64,000 bases of DNA from Flagellimonas profundi (GCF_017313275.1 NZ_JAFLNM010000006.1:61065-125064), one strand, 5' to 3'; shown: positions 47,240-56,575, counted from the stretch's first letter. Program-made: numbers and translations. Notes: generated from the sequence alone by a model not told the origin.

Positions 47240-49600
47240 GTGTCTCAAAAAGCACAAAAATTGCCTGTTGTGCGCATCGGTAGGGCCGATGAACAGAATT
47301 TAAAGTCAACCTATCAATTGTCGGGAAGGGTGATCAATGCCCAAACGGGTGCACCGATTCCGGATTTGGCCATTAGGGTGCGCGGAAGCGCTCGTGTTGC
47401 AGTAACCAATGAGCAAGGGGAGTATGAGCTCGTTCTTCCAGCTGGTTATAATTTGATATCTACCAGTGCTATGGGAATCCGAGATTCGGAACGTGAAATT
47501 ATAATGTACAACGATGGGACCTTGGACCTTCAACTGCAAGAGAGTTTGGAGCAATTGGAAGAAGTTGTCGTTGAGGCAGATGCCGTAAGCAATGTGGAAG
47601 ATGCCGTTTCGGGGAGCGAAGAGATAAGTTCCGAAGAATCCAAGGATATTCCGTTGGTGCTCGGTGAACGAAATATTTTAGAAGTGGCCAAAGCACTTCC
47701 AGGTATTTCTTCGGCAGGTGAAGGTGCTACAGGACTAAATGTACGTGGGGGTAAAACGGATCAAAACTTGGTACTATTGGATGATGCGGTAATTTACAAT
47801 CCAACGCACTTCTTTGGGGTTTTTCAAGCGTTGAACCCGTTCACCACAGAAAAAGTGAATATTTATAAAGGAGCACCTCCAGTGGAATTTGGGGGACGGC
47901 TTTCTTCAGTACTGGATATTGAGACCAAAAATGGGGATACGGAAAAAATTTCGGGTGAAGGTTCCATTGGTCCGGTAACAGGGAACTTGGCTTTGGAGTT
48001 TCCAATAAAAAAAGATACATCTTCCTTAGTTGTAGGTGCCCGTGGAGCTTATGCCGATTGGATTTTAAAAGCATTGGATGAAGAATCCTTGAACAATAGC
48101 GAGGCTTCTTTTTTTGATGGCATTATAAAATACCATCATAAGTTCAGCGAGAACAGTGAAATCAGGGGAACTGCCTATTACAGCAAGGATAATTTTAGTA
48201 TAACCTCGGACTCACTTTACAATTACAGTAACAGATTGGGTTCTGTTCGGTGGGCGCATAAGCTTAGCGAAAAAAGCACCGGAGTACTTACGGCAAGCAA
48301 CAGCAACTATAATTTTGGTATTGATTATGAAGGTGAGGGCAACAGCAATTTTGAACTGGATTACACCATAAACGAATCGGAGTTGCGCTATAAATTGAAC
48401 ACTCGATTAAATGAGGCGCACACGCTGGATTACGGTCTATCGGCAAAGTATTACGGAGTGGAACCGGGAAATGTTGAGCCTAAAGGTCCCAACTCTAATG
48501 TGGAACGCATTTCCATTGATAAAGAACAGGCGTTGGAAGGAGCGCTCTATATTGGTGATGAATTTAAGGTGTCGGAGAAGCTGCTTTTAAATGTTGGGGC
48601 ACGATATGCTTTTTATGCGGCCATGGGAGAAGCAACACAAAATACCTACCAAGAAGGTGCGCCACGCAGTGAATCCACTGTTCAAGATACTATAAGTTAC
48701 GATAGCGGAGAGTTTATTAAAACTTATGGTGGTCCAGAGGCCAGAGTGTCGGCCAGATATTTGTTTACACCCGATTTCTCGGTCAAAGCCAGCTTCAACA
48801 ACTCCTATCAATTTATCCATACACTCTCCAATAATACCACGGTGTCCCCCATAGATACCTGGAAACTATCGGATTTGAACATTAAGCCCCAAAAAGGATA
48901 TCAGGCCACTTTTGGTTTTTTCAAAAACCTCAATGACAATATGTATGAGTTGAGTTTGGAAGGGTACTATAAACAAATGGATGATGTACTTGATTTTAAA
49001 ACAGGGGCGGACCTTTTGCTCAATGAAAATGTGGAGACCGAAGTGCTCCAAGGAGAAGGTAAAGCCTATGGCGTTGAATTCTTATTGAAGAAGAACAGGG
49101 GCGACTTCAACGGCTGGTTGAGCTATACCTATTCTCGTTCTAAGTATAGATTTGATGGCGATACCAGTGAGGAACGTATCAATAACGGGGAGTTTTTTCC
49201 ATCTAATTTTGATAAGCCCCATGACCTAAGTGTTATTGCGAATTATAAGTTCACCAGACGATATAGCGTGTCCATGAACTTTGTTTATCAGACGGGAAGG
49301 CCCATTACCTATCCAGTGGGGACCTTTAGGTTCAATAATGCGGATTATGTAACCTTCAGTGATCGGAACAAATTCAGGATACCCGACTACTATCGATTGG
49401 ATTTGGGAATCAATATTGAAGGGAACCACAAAAAGAACAAACTAGCGCATAGTTTTATCACAATTCAGGTGTACAATGTGTTGGGCAGGAACAACCCCTA
49501 TTCTGTCTTTTTTGTAACGGAAGATGGTGAAGTTAAAGCATTGCAAAGCTCGATATTTGGAGTTCCAATTCCTTCCATAACCTATAATTTCAAGTTTTGA
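47240..49600 (+). CDS. TonB-dependent outer-membrane receptor, main body
   Basis: A 786-residue open frame from a GTG, but the true N-terminus is the preceding STN fragment. In order it has a CarboxypepD_reg-like domain (YQLSGRVINAQTGAPIPDLAIRVRG near residue 25), a plug domain (LEVAKALPGISSAGEGATGLNVRGGKTDQNLVLLDDAVIYNP near 145), and a large beta-barrel ending in SITYNFKF. It imports a ligand with TonB energy. Its stop overlaps the next ATG (TGATG), so it is the first gene of an operon with two DUF4249 lipoproteins and a large exported protein. The ligand is unknown. Confidence 0.88.
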   Translation: MSQKAQKLPVVRIGRADEQNLKSTYQLSGRVINAQTGAPIPDLAIRVRGSARVAVTNEQGEYELVLPAGYNLISTSAMGIRDSEREIIMYNDGTLDLQLQESLEQLEEVVVEADAVSNVEDAVSGSEEISSEESKDIPLVLGERNILEVAKALPGISSAGEGATGLNVRGGKTDQNLVLLDDAVIYNPTHFFGVFQALNPFTTEKVNIYKGAPPVEFGGRLSSVLDIETKNGDTEKISGEGSIGPVTGNLALEFPIKKDTSSLVVGARGAYADWILKALDEESLNNSEASFFDGIIKYHHKFSENSEIRGTAYYSKDNFSITSDSLYNYSNRLGSVRWAHKLSEKSTGVLTASNSNYNFGIDYEGEGNSNFELDYTINESELRYKLNTRLNEAHTLDYGLSAKYYGVEPGNVEPKGPNSNVERISIDKEQALEGALYIGDEFKVSEKLLLNVGARYAFYAAMGEATQNTYQEGAPRSESTVQDTISYDSGEFIKTYGGPEARVSARYLFTPDFSVKASFNNSYQFIHTLSNNTTVSPIDTWKLSDLNIKPQKGYQATFGFFKNLNDNMYELSLEGYYKQMDDVLDFKTGADLLLNENVETEVLQGEGKAYGVEFLLKKNRGDFNGWLSYTYSRSKYRFDGDTSEERINNGEFFPSNFDKPHDLSVIANYKFTRRYSVSMNFVYQTGRPITYPVGTFRFNNADYVTFSDRNKFRIPDYYRLDLGINIEGNHKKNKLAHSFITIQVYNVLGRNNPYSVFFVTEDGEVKALQSSIFGVPIPSITYNFKF

Positions 49601-50928
49601 TGAATCGTAAAGGAGGCTTATATCGAATAATTTTAGCCATCATGCTCCTTACATTACTTGGCGCATGTCTGGATGAGTTGGAAATAGAGACACTCAACCA
49701 AGATGGGCAATCCGCCGCCTTGGTTGTGGAGGCCGTTCTTACGGATGAAATGATTACCCAGAAGGTATATTTAAGCCGGAGCAGTCTGCGCTTGGATCTG
49801 GAGACCGACACGGTTTATAACCCTTTTATTCCTTTGGGAAGCCGTCCCTTGGATTCTGTGGATATGGAGGGAGGGGCGACCGTACGTGTGCTGGGAGACA
49901 ACGGCGCCGAGTACCAATTTACGGAAGGTGACGAAGGCGTATATCTTTCCAATCAACCATTTGCTTTGGAAATGGGTGTTGGGTATACCTTGGATATAAC
50001 AACAAGAAATGGTGTGGAGTACATATCGGACCCATTAACGGTTCAAGGTAATTCCCAATTGACCAACATCTACGCCGAAAAGGCTGTTAATGATAATGGA
50101 GAGGAAGGGGTGGCCATTTATGTGGATAGCCAACCAATGGAAGGGGAAAGTCAATTTTTTAAGTATGTTTATGAGGAAACTTATAAAATAATACCGCCAT
50201 TTACCAGTGAATTTGAGTTCGTTTTAACTGATTACGACCCCTGTGCCCTGCCAGAACCTACCTATAATTTGGAAGTGGTTGAAAAAACCGGGGAAAGCGT
50301 ATGTTTTAATACCGTTGCATCCGATCAAATAGTACAGGGAAGTGCATTGGGTGGAGCAAACTCGGATGTAACCAGGCAAATGGTACGGTTCATAGGGAAG
50401 GACAATTTTATCATTTCCCATCGGTATAGCATTTTGGTGCAGCAGCAAGTTCAGTCGGCCGATGCCTATTCTTTTTACGAGACCCTAAATAGTTTTTCCC
50501 AGTCCGGTGATATATTTTCCCAGATTCAACCAGGGGCACTGTACGCCAATGTGCAAAGAAAAGATGGAATTGCAGAAAATGTTTTGGGTTATGTCGAAGC
50601 CGTAGGGGTGTCGGACCAAAGGCTCTTTTTTAATTACGAGGATTTTTTCCCTGATGAGGACTTGCCCCCTTTTCCTTTCAACTGTAATTTATCAAGCCCA
50701 CCGGAATCTCATATATCGTATTGTTTTTCAGGACCAACAGGACCTAATCCATGTCCTCTTTCAATAATTGAGAGTGTAGATCAAGGTGTTATAAGTTTTT
50801 ATGCATATTACAGTGAGGGCGCAGTCCCTACCGCCACCTGTCCAGGTCCTTATATTGTAGTGCCCAGGATTTGCGGTGATTGCCTGTTGGGGCAGAAGGA
50901 GACACCAGAATTTTGGATAGAAGGATGA
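49600..50928 (+). CDS. DUF4249 family lipoprotein, first of two
   Basis: A 442-residue protein from the ATG that overlaps the receptor stop. The lipobox is in ILAIMLLTLLGAC (Cys near 22). The DUF4249 pattern is present: ALVVEAVLTDEMITQKVYLSRS near residue 40, then an Ig-like strand region (GATVRVLGDNGAEYQFTE). RYSILVQQQVQSADAYSFYETLNSFSQSGDIFSQIQPG near 278 and a C-terminal CPGPYIVVPRICGDCLL complete it. The family is nearly always next to STN-TonB receptors and is thought to sit on the outer membrane as their partner. It is a tandem paralogue of the next gene. Confidence 0.9.
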   Translation: MNRKGGLYRIILAIMLLTLLGACLDELEIETLNQDGQSAALVVEAVLTDEMITQKVYLSRSSLRLDLETDTVYNPFIPLGSRPLDSVDMEGGATVRVLGDNGAEYQFTEGDEGVYLSNQPFALEMGVGYTLDITTRNGVEYISDPLTVQGNSQLTNIYAEKAVNDNGEEGVAIYVDSQPMEGESQFFKYVYEETYKIIPPFTSEFEFVLTDYDPCALPEPTYNLEVVEKTGESVCFNTVASDQIVQGSALGGANSDVTRQMVRFIGKDNFIISHRYSILVQQQVQSADAYSFYETLNSFSQSGDIFSQIQPGALYANVQRKDGIAENVLGYVEAVGVSDQRLFFNYEDFFPDEDLPPFPFNCNLSSPPESHISYCFSGPTGPNPCPLSIIESVDQGVISFYAYYSEGAVPTATCPGPYIVVPRICGDCLLGQKETPEFWIEG

Positions 50929-52283
50929 GTTGCAGAACATACATATATGGTTTGGCGCTTATTTTCTCGGCACATGCCTGTGTAGAGCCTTTTGATGCAA
51001 CTTCGGACATATTTTCCGACACCAGTATGGTTGGAACTTTGGTGGTGGAGGCCAATATAACAGATATAGAGGCCGTACAGAAAGTATTCTTAAGTCGAAT
51101 GCAGCGCGTTGAAAGTGATAGTACTGTAAACGTGGAAGAGCAAAGCCTATTTAATGTGCACACGCCCATTATAATTGAACGAGGACTCGAACCTGAATTT
51201 GAAAATGGAGCGAATGTTGAAATTAGAACGGATAATGGCACCGTATATCCATTTGAAGAAACCGAGGATGGGACATACGAGTCCATAACTCCATTTAAAG
51301 CTGTGTCAAATAGCTCATATCAATTGTATGTGATCACTGTCAATGGGGAAGAATATACTTCTGAACCCATGATGCTTCCCCAAACTTCGAATATTGATAA
51401 TGTGTATGCCGAAAGAATGACCAGTGACACAGGACTTGATGGTGTAGGTATTTTTGTGGATGCTTCTTTTTCGTCCGATGGAAGTAAATTGTTCAGATAT
51501 GCCTACGAAGAAACCTTTAAAATTATAGCGCCTTATTGGACTCCATATGAATTCGAAATTATACGTGACCAAACTGAATTCGTTTACGACGATTTGGGGA
51601 ATGTGGTGGAAACTTTATATCCCGATGTGCAATTGGTTCCTAGGGCAAGGGAAGAGCGCGTGTGCTATAGGACGGATTTTTCTGCCGGAGAAGTTTTGTT
51701 GAACGGGAACGTACTTAACGGAAATAGGGCAGAAAGGACCATGGTACGTTTTATAGCCACTGATAATCCTATCATATCCCATAGATACAGTATTTTGGTC
51801 AAACAGAGAGGCGTTTCCAGAGCGGCATTCGATTTTTATGAGAAACTGGTCGCATTTTCTCAGAGCCAATCACTATTCAGTCAAGTGCAGCCTGGTAGCT
51901 TGGAAGGAAACGTGTACAATATTGATGGCGATACTCCTGTTATTGGTTTTTTTGATGTGAGTTCAGAGGTAAGTCAACGTCTGTACTTCAATTTTGAGGA
52001 TTTGTTTCCTGATGAACCACTTCCGCCATATTTTGGAACTATCAATTGTGAAAACCCGATTGCTCCAATTCTTGGAAATCCTGAAAGGGATGGGCCCAGG
52101 CCTCCAGAAGATCAATGCTCAAGTGGTTTAATAGGTCGAGTAAAACAGGGTTTAGTGGAATTCTACCTAGATAATTATGATCCACCTGGTGAATGCGAAG
52201 GACCTTATTTGGTGGTCCCTACAATATGCGCAGATTGCAACATAGTTGGATCAAATGTTAAACCCGATTTCTGGATCGATTAA
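50925..52283 (+). CDS. DUF4249 family lipoprotein, second of two
   Basis: A 452-residue product from the ATG that overlaps the previous stop (ATGA). The signal is MSCRTYIYGLALIFSAHAC (Cys near 19). It shares the family blocks with its neighbour: GTLVVEANITDIEAVQKVFLSRMQ, GANVEIRTDNGTVYPFEE, RYSILVKQRGVSRAAFDFYEKLVAFSQSQSLFSQVQPGS and CEGPYLVVPTICADC. The matching Cys pairs near the C-terminus suggest a disulphide or metal site. The tandem pair may bind different parts of one ligand. Confidence 0.9.
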   Translation: MSCRTYIYGLALIFSAHACVEPFDATSDIFSDTSMVGTLVVEANITDIEAVQKVFLSRMQRVESDSTVNVEEQSLFNVHTPIIIERGLEPEFENGANVEIRTDNGTVYPFEETEDGTYESITPFKAVSNSSYQLYVITVNGEEYTSEPMMLPQTSNIDNVYAERMTSDTGLDGVGIFVDASFSSDGSKLFRYAYEETFKIIAPYWTPYEFEIIRDQTEFVYDDLGNVVETLYPDVQLVPRAREERVCYRTDFSAGEVLLNGNVLNGNRAERTMVRFIATDNPIISHRYSILVKQRGVSRAAFDFYEKLVAFSQSQSLFSQVQPGSLEGNVYNIDGDTPVIGFFDVSSEVSQRLYFNFEDLFPDEPLPPYFGTINCENPIAPILGNPERDGPRPPEDQCSSGLIGRVKQGLVEFYLDNYDPPGECEGPYLVVPTICADCNIVGSNVKPDFWID

Positions 52284-52293
52284 AACACAGCTT

Positions 52294-54072
52294 ATGAAAA
52301 AACAATGGACAGTACTATTGATTCTTGCAGCTTTGGCCTTTCAGGCCCGGGCTCAATACGTAATAAGCAGTGTGAACGAGTTACAAAACTTGAAAAGTCT
52401 ACCACAGGAAAAAGTCTATGTACACCATACCGGTCCCATTGTGTTTACGGGAGAGTATTTGCACTATTCCTTTTATTGTTTCAATGCACAGAACAATCGG
52501 GCCAGTACAATTAGTTTTGTGGGGTATGTGGCCTTGGTCAACCAACAAGGAGAGTATATAATGGAGCAAAAAATCCGCTTGGAAAGGGGTAAATCCCAGG
52601 GGGATTTCTTTGTCAATACCGATGTGCCCTCTGGAAACTACAAACTTCTCGGGTATACCCAGTGGATGAAAAACAATGGTTTGGAGCAAGTATTCAAGGA
52701 CGATTTGGTGATCATCAATCCATACCAAGTAGATCAGTCCCAACTTTTGCCGGATGATGCTTCAGATGAGATAACTGCTGATGATCCTCAGTCTTTTCGT
52801 CAACCAATTGACTCTTCTATTATACAAATAAAAATGTCCGATACGAATTTTGGAACTCGTGAAAAGGTAAATTTCACCCTAAAAAATTATAAGGCACAAT
52901 TGGGACAGGGAAGTTATACCTTAAAAATCCAAAAGAAAGATGAAATGGCCGCACAGCCTGCTAAAAACGCCATAAGCTATGCCAATGATTATTTGGATGT
53001 AAAAGGGGAGTTGAACAAAACAGTGGGCGATAGCCTCTTTTTGCCAGAACAACGGGGCGAACTTTTGTTTGGTAAAGTTACGGATGATGCTGGAAATCCA
53101 GCGCCTGATACTAAAATGGTGATATCCATTCCAGGTGAGGAATTTCTTTTGAAATTTGCCACCACCGACAGTAATGGGAATTTTTATACCTATCTGAGTC
53201 AAGATTACAAGCGGGCCAGGGCTATTATGCAGATAGCGGAAAATACCCGGGATGTTCAAGTGTCACTCGGCTCATTGCCAAACTTGGATGCTTCTGGATT
53301 GACCTTTGGTCAATATTATTTAAAGCCACAATACTCGGATGAAATAGAATTGCGTAGCGTTTATAATCAACTGGAGAATCAGTTTTTCTCTGTAAAACCC
53401 GATTCCATTCTTTTGGGAACGCCTATCGACCCATTTAACGGTGGGATTCCGGAAACCATAAATTTGGATGATTTTACACGTTTTCCCACTTTTCAGGAAA
53501 CCCTTGTGGAAGTATTCAATTACGCGGGCTATCGGAACAATCCGAATGGTAGCGATTATATACGAATTGCCCAAGATTTTGAGACATACAATGAGCAGGC
53601 CAATGATTTTTCAGCAATTGTATTGTTTGATGGTGTATATATCCCAAACCACGAAAAAATAAAGGACTTTGATGCCAAACAAATTGAGTCCATTAGTTTG
53701 GTAAGGGACCAGTTTAGGCTTGCTGGCAAGGATTATCAGGGAATGATGGTGGTGAAAACAATTGAGGGGGATTATTTTGAAAACTATGCTCCCGAAAATG
53801 GAATCAATGTACCGATAGAAAAGGCTGTTTCGAAAAAAAATTATTTTAAACAGCGTTACGTAGAAGGAAACAGCAAACAATCTAGAATTCCTGATTACCG
53901 AAGAATTCTATTCTGGGAACCCCACGTTGAGGTTGGTAATACCGATTTGCAATTTGAATTTTATACTTCAGACCTTACTGGGGAATTTGAAGTGGTTTTG
54001 GATGGATTTACCACTTATGGTAAACCGATTACGGTCTATAAGACCATTGTTGTGGGAGAAGATAGCCAATAA
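52294..54072 (+). CDS. Large exported protein of the receptor operon, macroglobulin/MG2-like N-terminus
   Basis: A 592-residue protein with signal peptide (MKKQWTVLLILAALAFQARAQ); the ATG at 52294 is preferred over an in-frame upstream one inside the DUF4249 tail. The N-terminal region (LPQEKVYVHHTGPIVFTGEYLHYSFYCFN...VPSGNYKLLGYTQWM) looks like the MG2 beta domain found in Bacteroidota proteins encoded beside TonB receptors. A carboxypeptidase-regulatory-like segment (GELLFGKVTDDAGNPAPDTKMVISIPGEEF) follows. A plug-like region near 470-520 (FSAIVLFDGVYIPNHEKIKDFDAKQIESISLV) precedes a final beta domain. It starts 10 bases after the DUF4249 stop. The role is probably a periplasmic or surface partner of the receptor. 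Confidence 0.78.
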   Translation: MKKQWTVLLILAALAFQARAQYVISSVNELQNLKSLPQEKVYVHHTGPIVFTGEYLHYSFYCFNAQNNRASTISFVGYVALVNQQGEYIMEQKIRLERGKSQGDFFVNTDVPSGNYKLLGYTQWMKNNGLEQVFKDDLVIINPYQVDQSQLLPDDASDEITADDPQSFRQPIDSSIIQIKMSDTNFGTREKVNFTLKNYKAQLGQGSYTLKIQKKDEMAAQPAKNAISYANDYLDVKGELNKTVGDSLFLPEQRGELLFGKVTDDAGNPAPDTKMVISIPGEEFLLKFATTDSNGNFYTYLSQDYKRARAIMQIAENTRDVQVSLGSLPNLDASGLTFGQYYLKPQYSDEIELRSVYNQLENQFFSVKPDSILLGTPIDPFNGGIPETINLDDFTRFPTFQETLVEVFNYAGYRNNPNGSDYIRIAQDFETYNEQANDFSAIVLFDGVYIPNHEKIKDFDAKQIESISLVRDQFRLAGKDYQGMMVVKTIEGDYFENYAPENGINVPIEKAVSKKNYFKQRYVEGNSKQSRIPDYRRILFWEPHVEVGNTDLQFEFYTSDLTGEFEVVLDGFTTYGKPITVYKTIVVGEDSQ

Positions 54073-54120
54073 TTGTATTTTTACAGATAGCAATTTTGCT
54101 AGAATTAATTCCTAACTACA

Positions 54121-54561
54121 ATGAAAACACTCCGAGCATTTATTATCCTGGGCTTCTTTACAGCTTTGACCATGTCCAGCATACACGGACAAGACAAACT
54201 TGACGAACAGATCGTTGCCGATTTACAAGAAACAAAACAATATGCATTTGGAGTGAGCCAAGAACTTCATTTTAGAGGGGTGTTGGGTATGTACGATAAA
54301 CTGATTTCCAGTGGGATAGAGGTGACCGATTATGAAATTGTCGTAAAAGGCAAAGTGGTAAAACAATTGGTTAAAGGTTCGGAATTGGAAACGTTGTTTC
54401 AAAAATACAAGTCAAAGGTTAGGGTTAGTGTATGCAGTGTAGCTATGGCTAAATTGGGTGTTGAGGAAGAGCAGCTCATTGATGGTATGGAGCCAGTGGT
54501 CACGTACTCCATCCGATTATTGCAATTACAGGCCAAAGGATATAATACCTTGACGTATTAA
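54121..54561 (+). CDS. Exported DsrE/DsrF-like protein
   Basis: A 146-residue protein with a signal peptide (MKTLRAFIILGFFTALTMSSIHG) and a DsrE-like fold judged by strand and helix order. The later blocks are YEIVVKGKVVKQLVKGSELETLFQKYKSKVRVSVCSVAMAKLGVEEEQLIDGME, with a single Cys near residue 105 at the usual DsrE active position, and VVTYSIRLLQLQAKGYNTLTY. DsrE-type proteins carry sulfur in the cytoplasm; an exported form is common in Bacteroidota with unknown partner. It lies 48 bases after the receptor operon and ends at a terminator. Confidence 0.75.
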   Translation: MKTLRAFIILGFFTALTMSSIHGQDKLDEQIVADLQETKQYAFGVSQELHFRGVLGMYDKLISSGIEVTDYEIVVKGKVVKQLVKGSELETLFQKYKSKVRVSVCSVAMAKLGVEEEQLIDGMEPVVTYSIRLLQLQAKGYNTLTY

Positions 54562-54589
54562 TAGGTCCTAGTTAACAAGAGCGTATTAG

Positions 54590-54624
54590 AAAACCTTGCA
54601 ATAATTACTGCAAGGTTTTCTTTT
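54590..54624 (+). terminator. Intrinsic terminator after the DsrE-like gene
   Basis: AAAACCTTGCA pairs with TGCAAGGTTTT around ATAATTAC, followed by CTTTT. Confidence 0.82.
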
Positions 54625-54642
54625 ACAGTAAGTGATAAACAA

Positions 54643-55029
54643 ATGAACTTGAACCAAGTTACCGTTCCATCTTTGGATTTGGAAAAATCAATCCCATTCT
54701 ATGAAAAATTGGGTTTGAAATTGATAGTTGAATCATTGCCCCATTATGCGAGATTTGAATGTCCTGATGGTGGTTCCACTTTTTCGATTCATCTAACGGA
54801 TAAATTGCCAAAAGGCGAGGGTGTTTATGTTTATTTTGAATGTGATGATTTGGACCAGCGGGTTGAAAACCTCAAGAAAGAAGGGATTCAATTTGATCAA
54901 GAGCCAGTTGACCAGAGATGGTTGTGGAGAGAGGCTCGGCTAAAAGACCTTGATGGAAACCAACTTATACTGTTTTATGCAGGTGAGAATAGGTTAAACC
55001 CACCTTGGAGAATCAATGGTGCGGATTAG
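54643..55029 (+). CDS. VOC (glyoxalase/bleomycin-resistance) family protein
   Basis: A 128-residue vicinal-oxygen-chelate protein with the paired beta-alpha-beta-beta-beta modules. It opens NQVTVPSLDLEKSIPFYEKLGLKLIVESLPHYARFECPDGGSTFSIH and closes with LKDLDGNQLILFYAGENRLNPPW. The usual second-module Glu is replaced by Gln (N-Q-L at about 110), so metal ligands may be incomplete. The substrate is unknown. Confidence 0.88.
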   Translation: MNLNQVTVPSLDLEKSIPFYEKLGLKLIVESLPHYARFECPDGGSTFSIHLTDKLPKGEGVYVYFECDDLDQRVENLKKEGIQFDQEPVDQRWLWREARLKDLDGNQLILFYAGENRLNPPWRINGAD

Positions 55030-55096
55030 TTTGGATACAAACAAATAATTTATCCACCTTTTCACTAAAAATAAATGTCCATGGATTATAGGGTAA

Positions 55097-55432
55097 TCAA
55101 TAAAGATTTCTTTTATCCAATTCCAGAACTACGATGTCTTGAAGTGTATTTAATTCTGAATTACAATTAATTTTCACCCCTTCTTCAATTTTAAGTTCAG
55201 AAAGCACTTCAAAAGTAAAGTTTTCCTCTCCGTACATATTCCAGTCCGTTTGGAGGTCCTTGTTTCTGTGGTTCCCAAATTTCAGTTCCATTTTATGTCT
55301 GTTCCATTTGGATTCCATGTCTAGGCTGTTATCGATAAAAACCCTGTTGTTGGAAATATTTTTAATTTGGAAAACCCCCATGGGAAATTTCATTTGTTTG
55401 TATTGGTCCTTCAGTTCTTTTCTGGTCTTCAT
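55097..55432 (-). CDS. GIY-YIG-like domain protein, degenerate
   Basis: A 111-residue protein similar in layout to Bacteroidota 'GIY-YIG nuclease family' small proteins. It reads MKTRKELKDQYKQMKFPMGVFQIKNISNNRVFIDNSLDMESKWNRHKMELKFGNHRNKDLQTDWNMYGEENFTFEVLSEL. The GIY and YIG tripeptides are changed (GVF and VFI), while the R.H helix and the conserved Glu segment can be traced. Catalysis is doubtful. It is the last gene of the five-gene MarR operon, one base after the SnoaL-like gene. Confidence 0.7.
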   Translation of the reverse strand: MKTRKELKDQYKQMKFPMGVFQIKNISNNRVFIDNSLDMESKWNRHKMELKFGNHRNKDLQTDWNMYGEENFTFEVLSELKIEEGVKINCNSELNTLQDIVVLELDKRNLY

Positions 55433-55433
55433 C

Positions 55434-55850
55434 TTATAAAAATCCTAATTGTTCCATTACTGTTTTCCGGTCGAAAATTTGTGTGTGGCCGTTGATTAAA
55501 TTGTCTTTAAAATGATAAATGGTCATCCCTTTTGTTTCGATTGACTTATTCGTAGGTGGAATTTCTCCTATGTTACCTAGGTTGGTTCCCGTCAATATCC
55601 AAGTGGCTGCAACATAATCCTCGTCCTCGATTGTTGAAGTTATTTCAAAGTTCATGTTTGGAAATGGGCCAAAAGATGCTGATTCCATTCTGTGTATAAA
55701 TTCGGAATGGGATAGTGTTTTTCCCTCCCATGGGTCGGTTGGGTCTAGATGGATAGTGTATTGTTCATGAATGTATTTTCCAACGTTTTCTAGATGCTTT
55801 TCATTCCAAATTTCATTCATGAATTCTCTTAGGAAAAGGGCTTTGTTCAT
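55434..55850 (-). CDS. SnoaL-like ester cyclase/NTF2-fold protein
   Basis: A 138-residue NTF2-fold protein. The pattern is NEIWNEKHLENVGKYIHEQYTIHLDPTDPWEGKTLSHSEFIHRMESASFGPFPNMNFEITSTIEDEDYVAATWILTGTNLG, then MTIYHFKDNLINGHTQIFDRKTVMEQLGF. This is the SnoaL polyketide-cyclase-like family used widely for small-molecule binding or isomerisation. Its start overlaps the DUF6624 stop by 4 bases (ATGA type), so it is translationally coupled within the MarR operon. Confidence 0.85.
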   Translation of the reverse strand: MNKALFLREFMNEIWNEKHLENVGKYIHEQYTIHLDPTDPWEGKTLSHSEFIHRMESASFGPFPNMNFEITSTIEDEDYVAATWILTGTNLGNIGEIPPTNKSIETKGMTIYHFKDNLINGHTQIFDRKTVMEQLGFL

Positions 55851-56575
55851 TGTTCTTTGATTGATTTGCTTTTAAATACCGCTGTTCTTTTTATTTGGTT
55901 TTCAAGGTTCCACTCTAAAGGAAATCTTCGGTTTTGTAAATACTCTGCCATTGGCTCCAGTCCGATTTCTGCTCTTCTTTTATCAACGTTTTCTGGGTCG
56001 GCGATGGGCCAAACATCAAAGGTGTTGGTTTCGGGATAATATTTGATTTGCCCTCCATAAATTTGTAGCTCCCCTCGGTCGGTTGCGATCCTGTCTTCCG
56101 TTCTTGCCAATAACCAAGGACTTAATTGCTTGTTTTTGGTGGCTTGGCGCATTAACGGAAGATACTTTAGGCGTATTTCGGGACTACTGTGCTGCAGTAC
56201 ATTACAGATGGTCAGGTTACCCTGCTCCCCGATTACTTCTAGTTTTGGCCAGCCATCCTTCAAGATTTCAGCTATTTTTTCCTCGTTTACCTTATGGTTC
56301 TTTTTATAATCGGCCTGATATTTTTTATACTCCTCTGATTCGCCACCATATTTATGGAAAGCCGAATCCCGTTTTCTAATTGGTGTTTGTTCCATTTCCC
56401 AAATGGTATCCAATACAGCAACTACATCAATCCTTTGAGGTGTTGCTGCCTCATCTTGCTTTTTTGAATCGCTTTTTCGGACACAAGCCGATATAGTGAT
56501 CACACAAAAGAAAAGCACTGACATACATCTCATCATTGTAGATTTTGCGAATTTGTATGTCGTTTTATTGACCAT
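55847..56575 (-). CDS. DUF6624 family lipoprotein
   Basis: A 242-residue product; the preferred start may be an internal Met (MMRCMSVLFF) because the lipobox ISAC is near residue 30. The C-terminal half carries the DUF6624 signature: NLTICNVLQHSSPEIRLKYLPLMRQATKNKQL, LARTEDRIATDRGELQIYGGQIKYYPETNTFDVWPIADPENVDKRRAEIGLEPMAEYL. The function is unknown. It overlaps the serine hydrolase gene by 11 bases and the SnoaL gene by 4, in a tight operon. Confidence 0.85.
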   Translation of the reverse strand: MVNKTTYKFAKSTMMRCMSVLFFCVITISACVRKSDSKKQDEAATPQRIDVVAVLDTIWEMEQTPIRKRDSAFHKYGGESEEYKKYQADYKKNHKVNEEKIAEILKDGWPKLEVIGEQGNLTICNVLQHSSPEIRLKYLPLMRQATKNKQLSPWLLARTEDRIATDRGELQIYGGQIKYYPETNTFDVWPIADPENVDKRRAEIGLEPMAEYLQNRRFPLEWNLENQIKRTAVFKSKSIKEQ

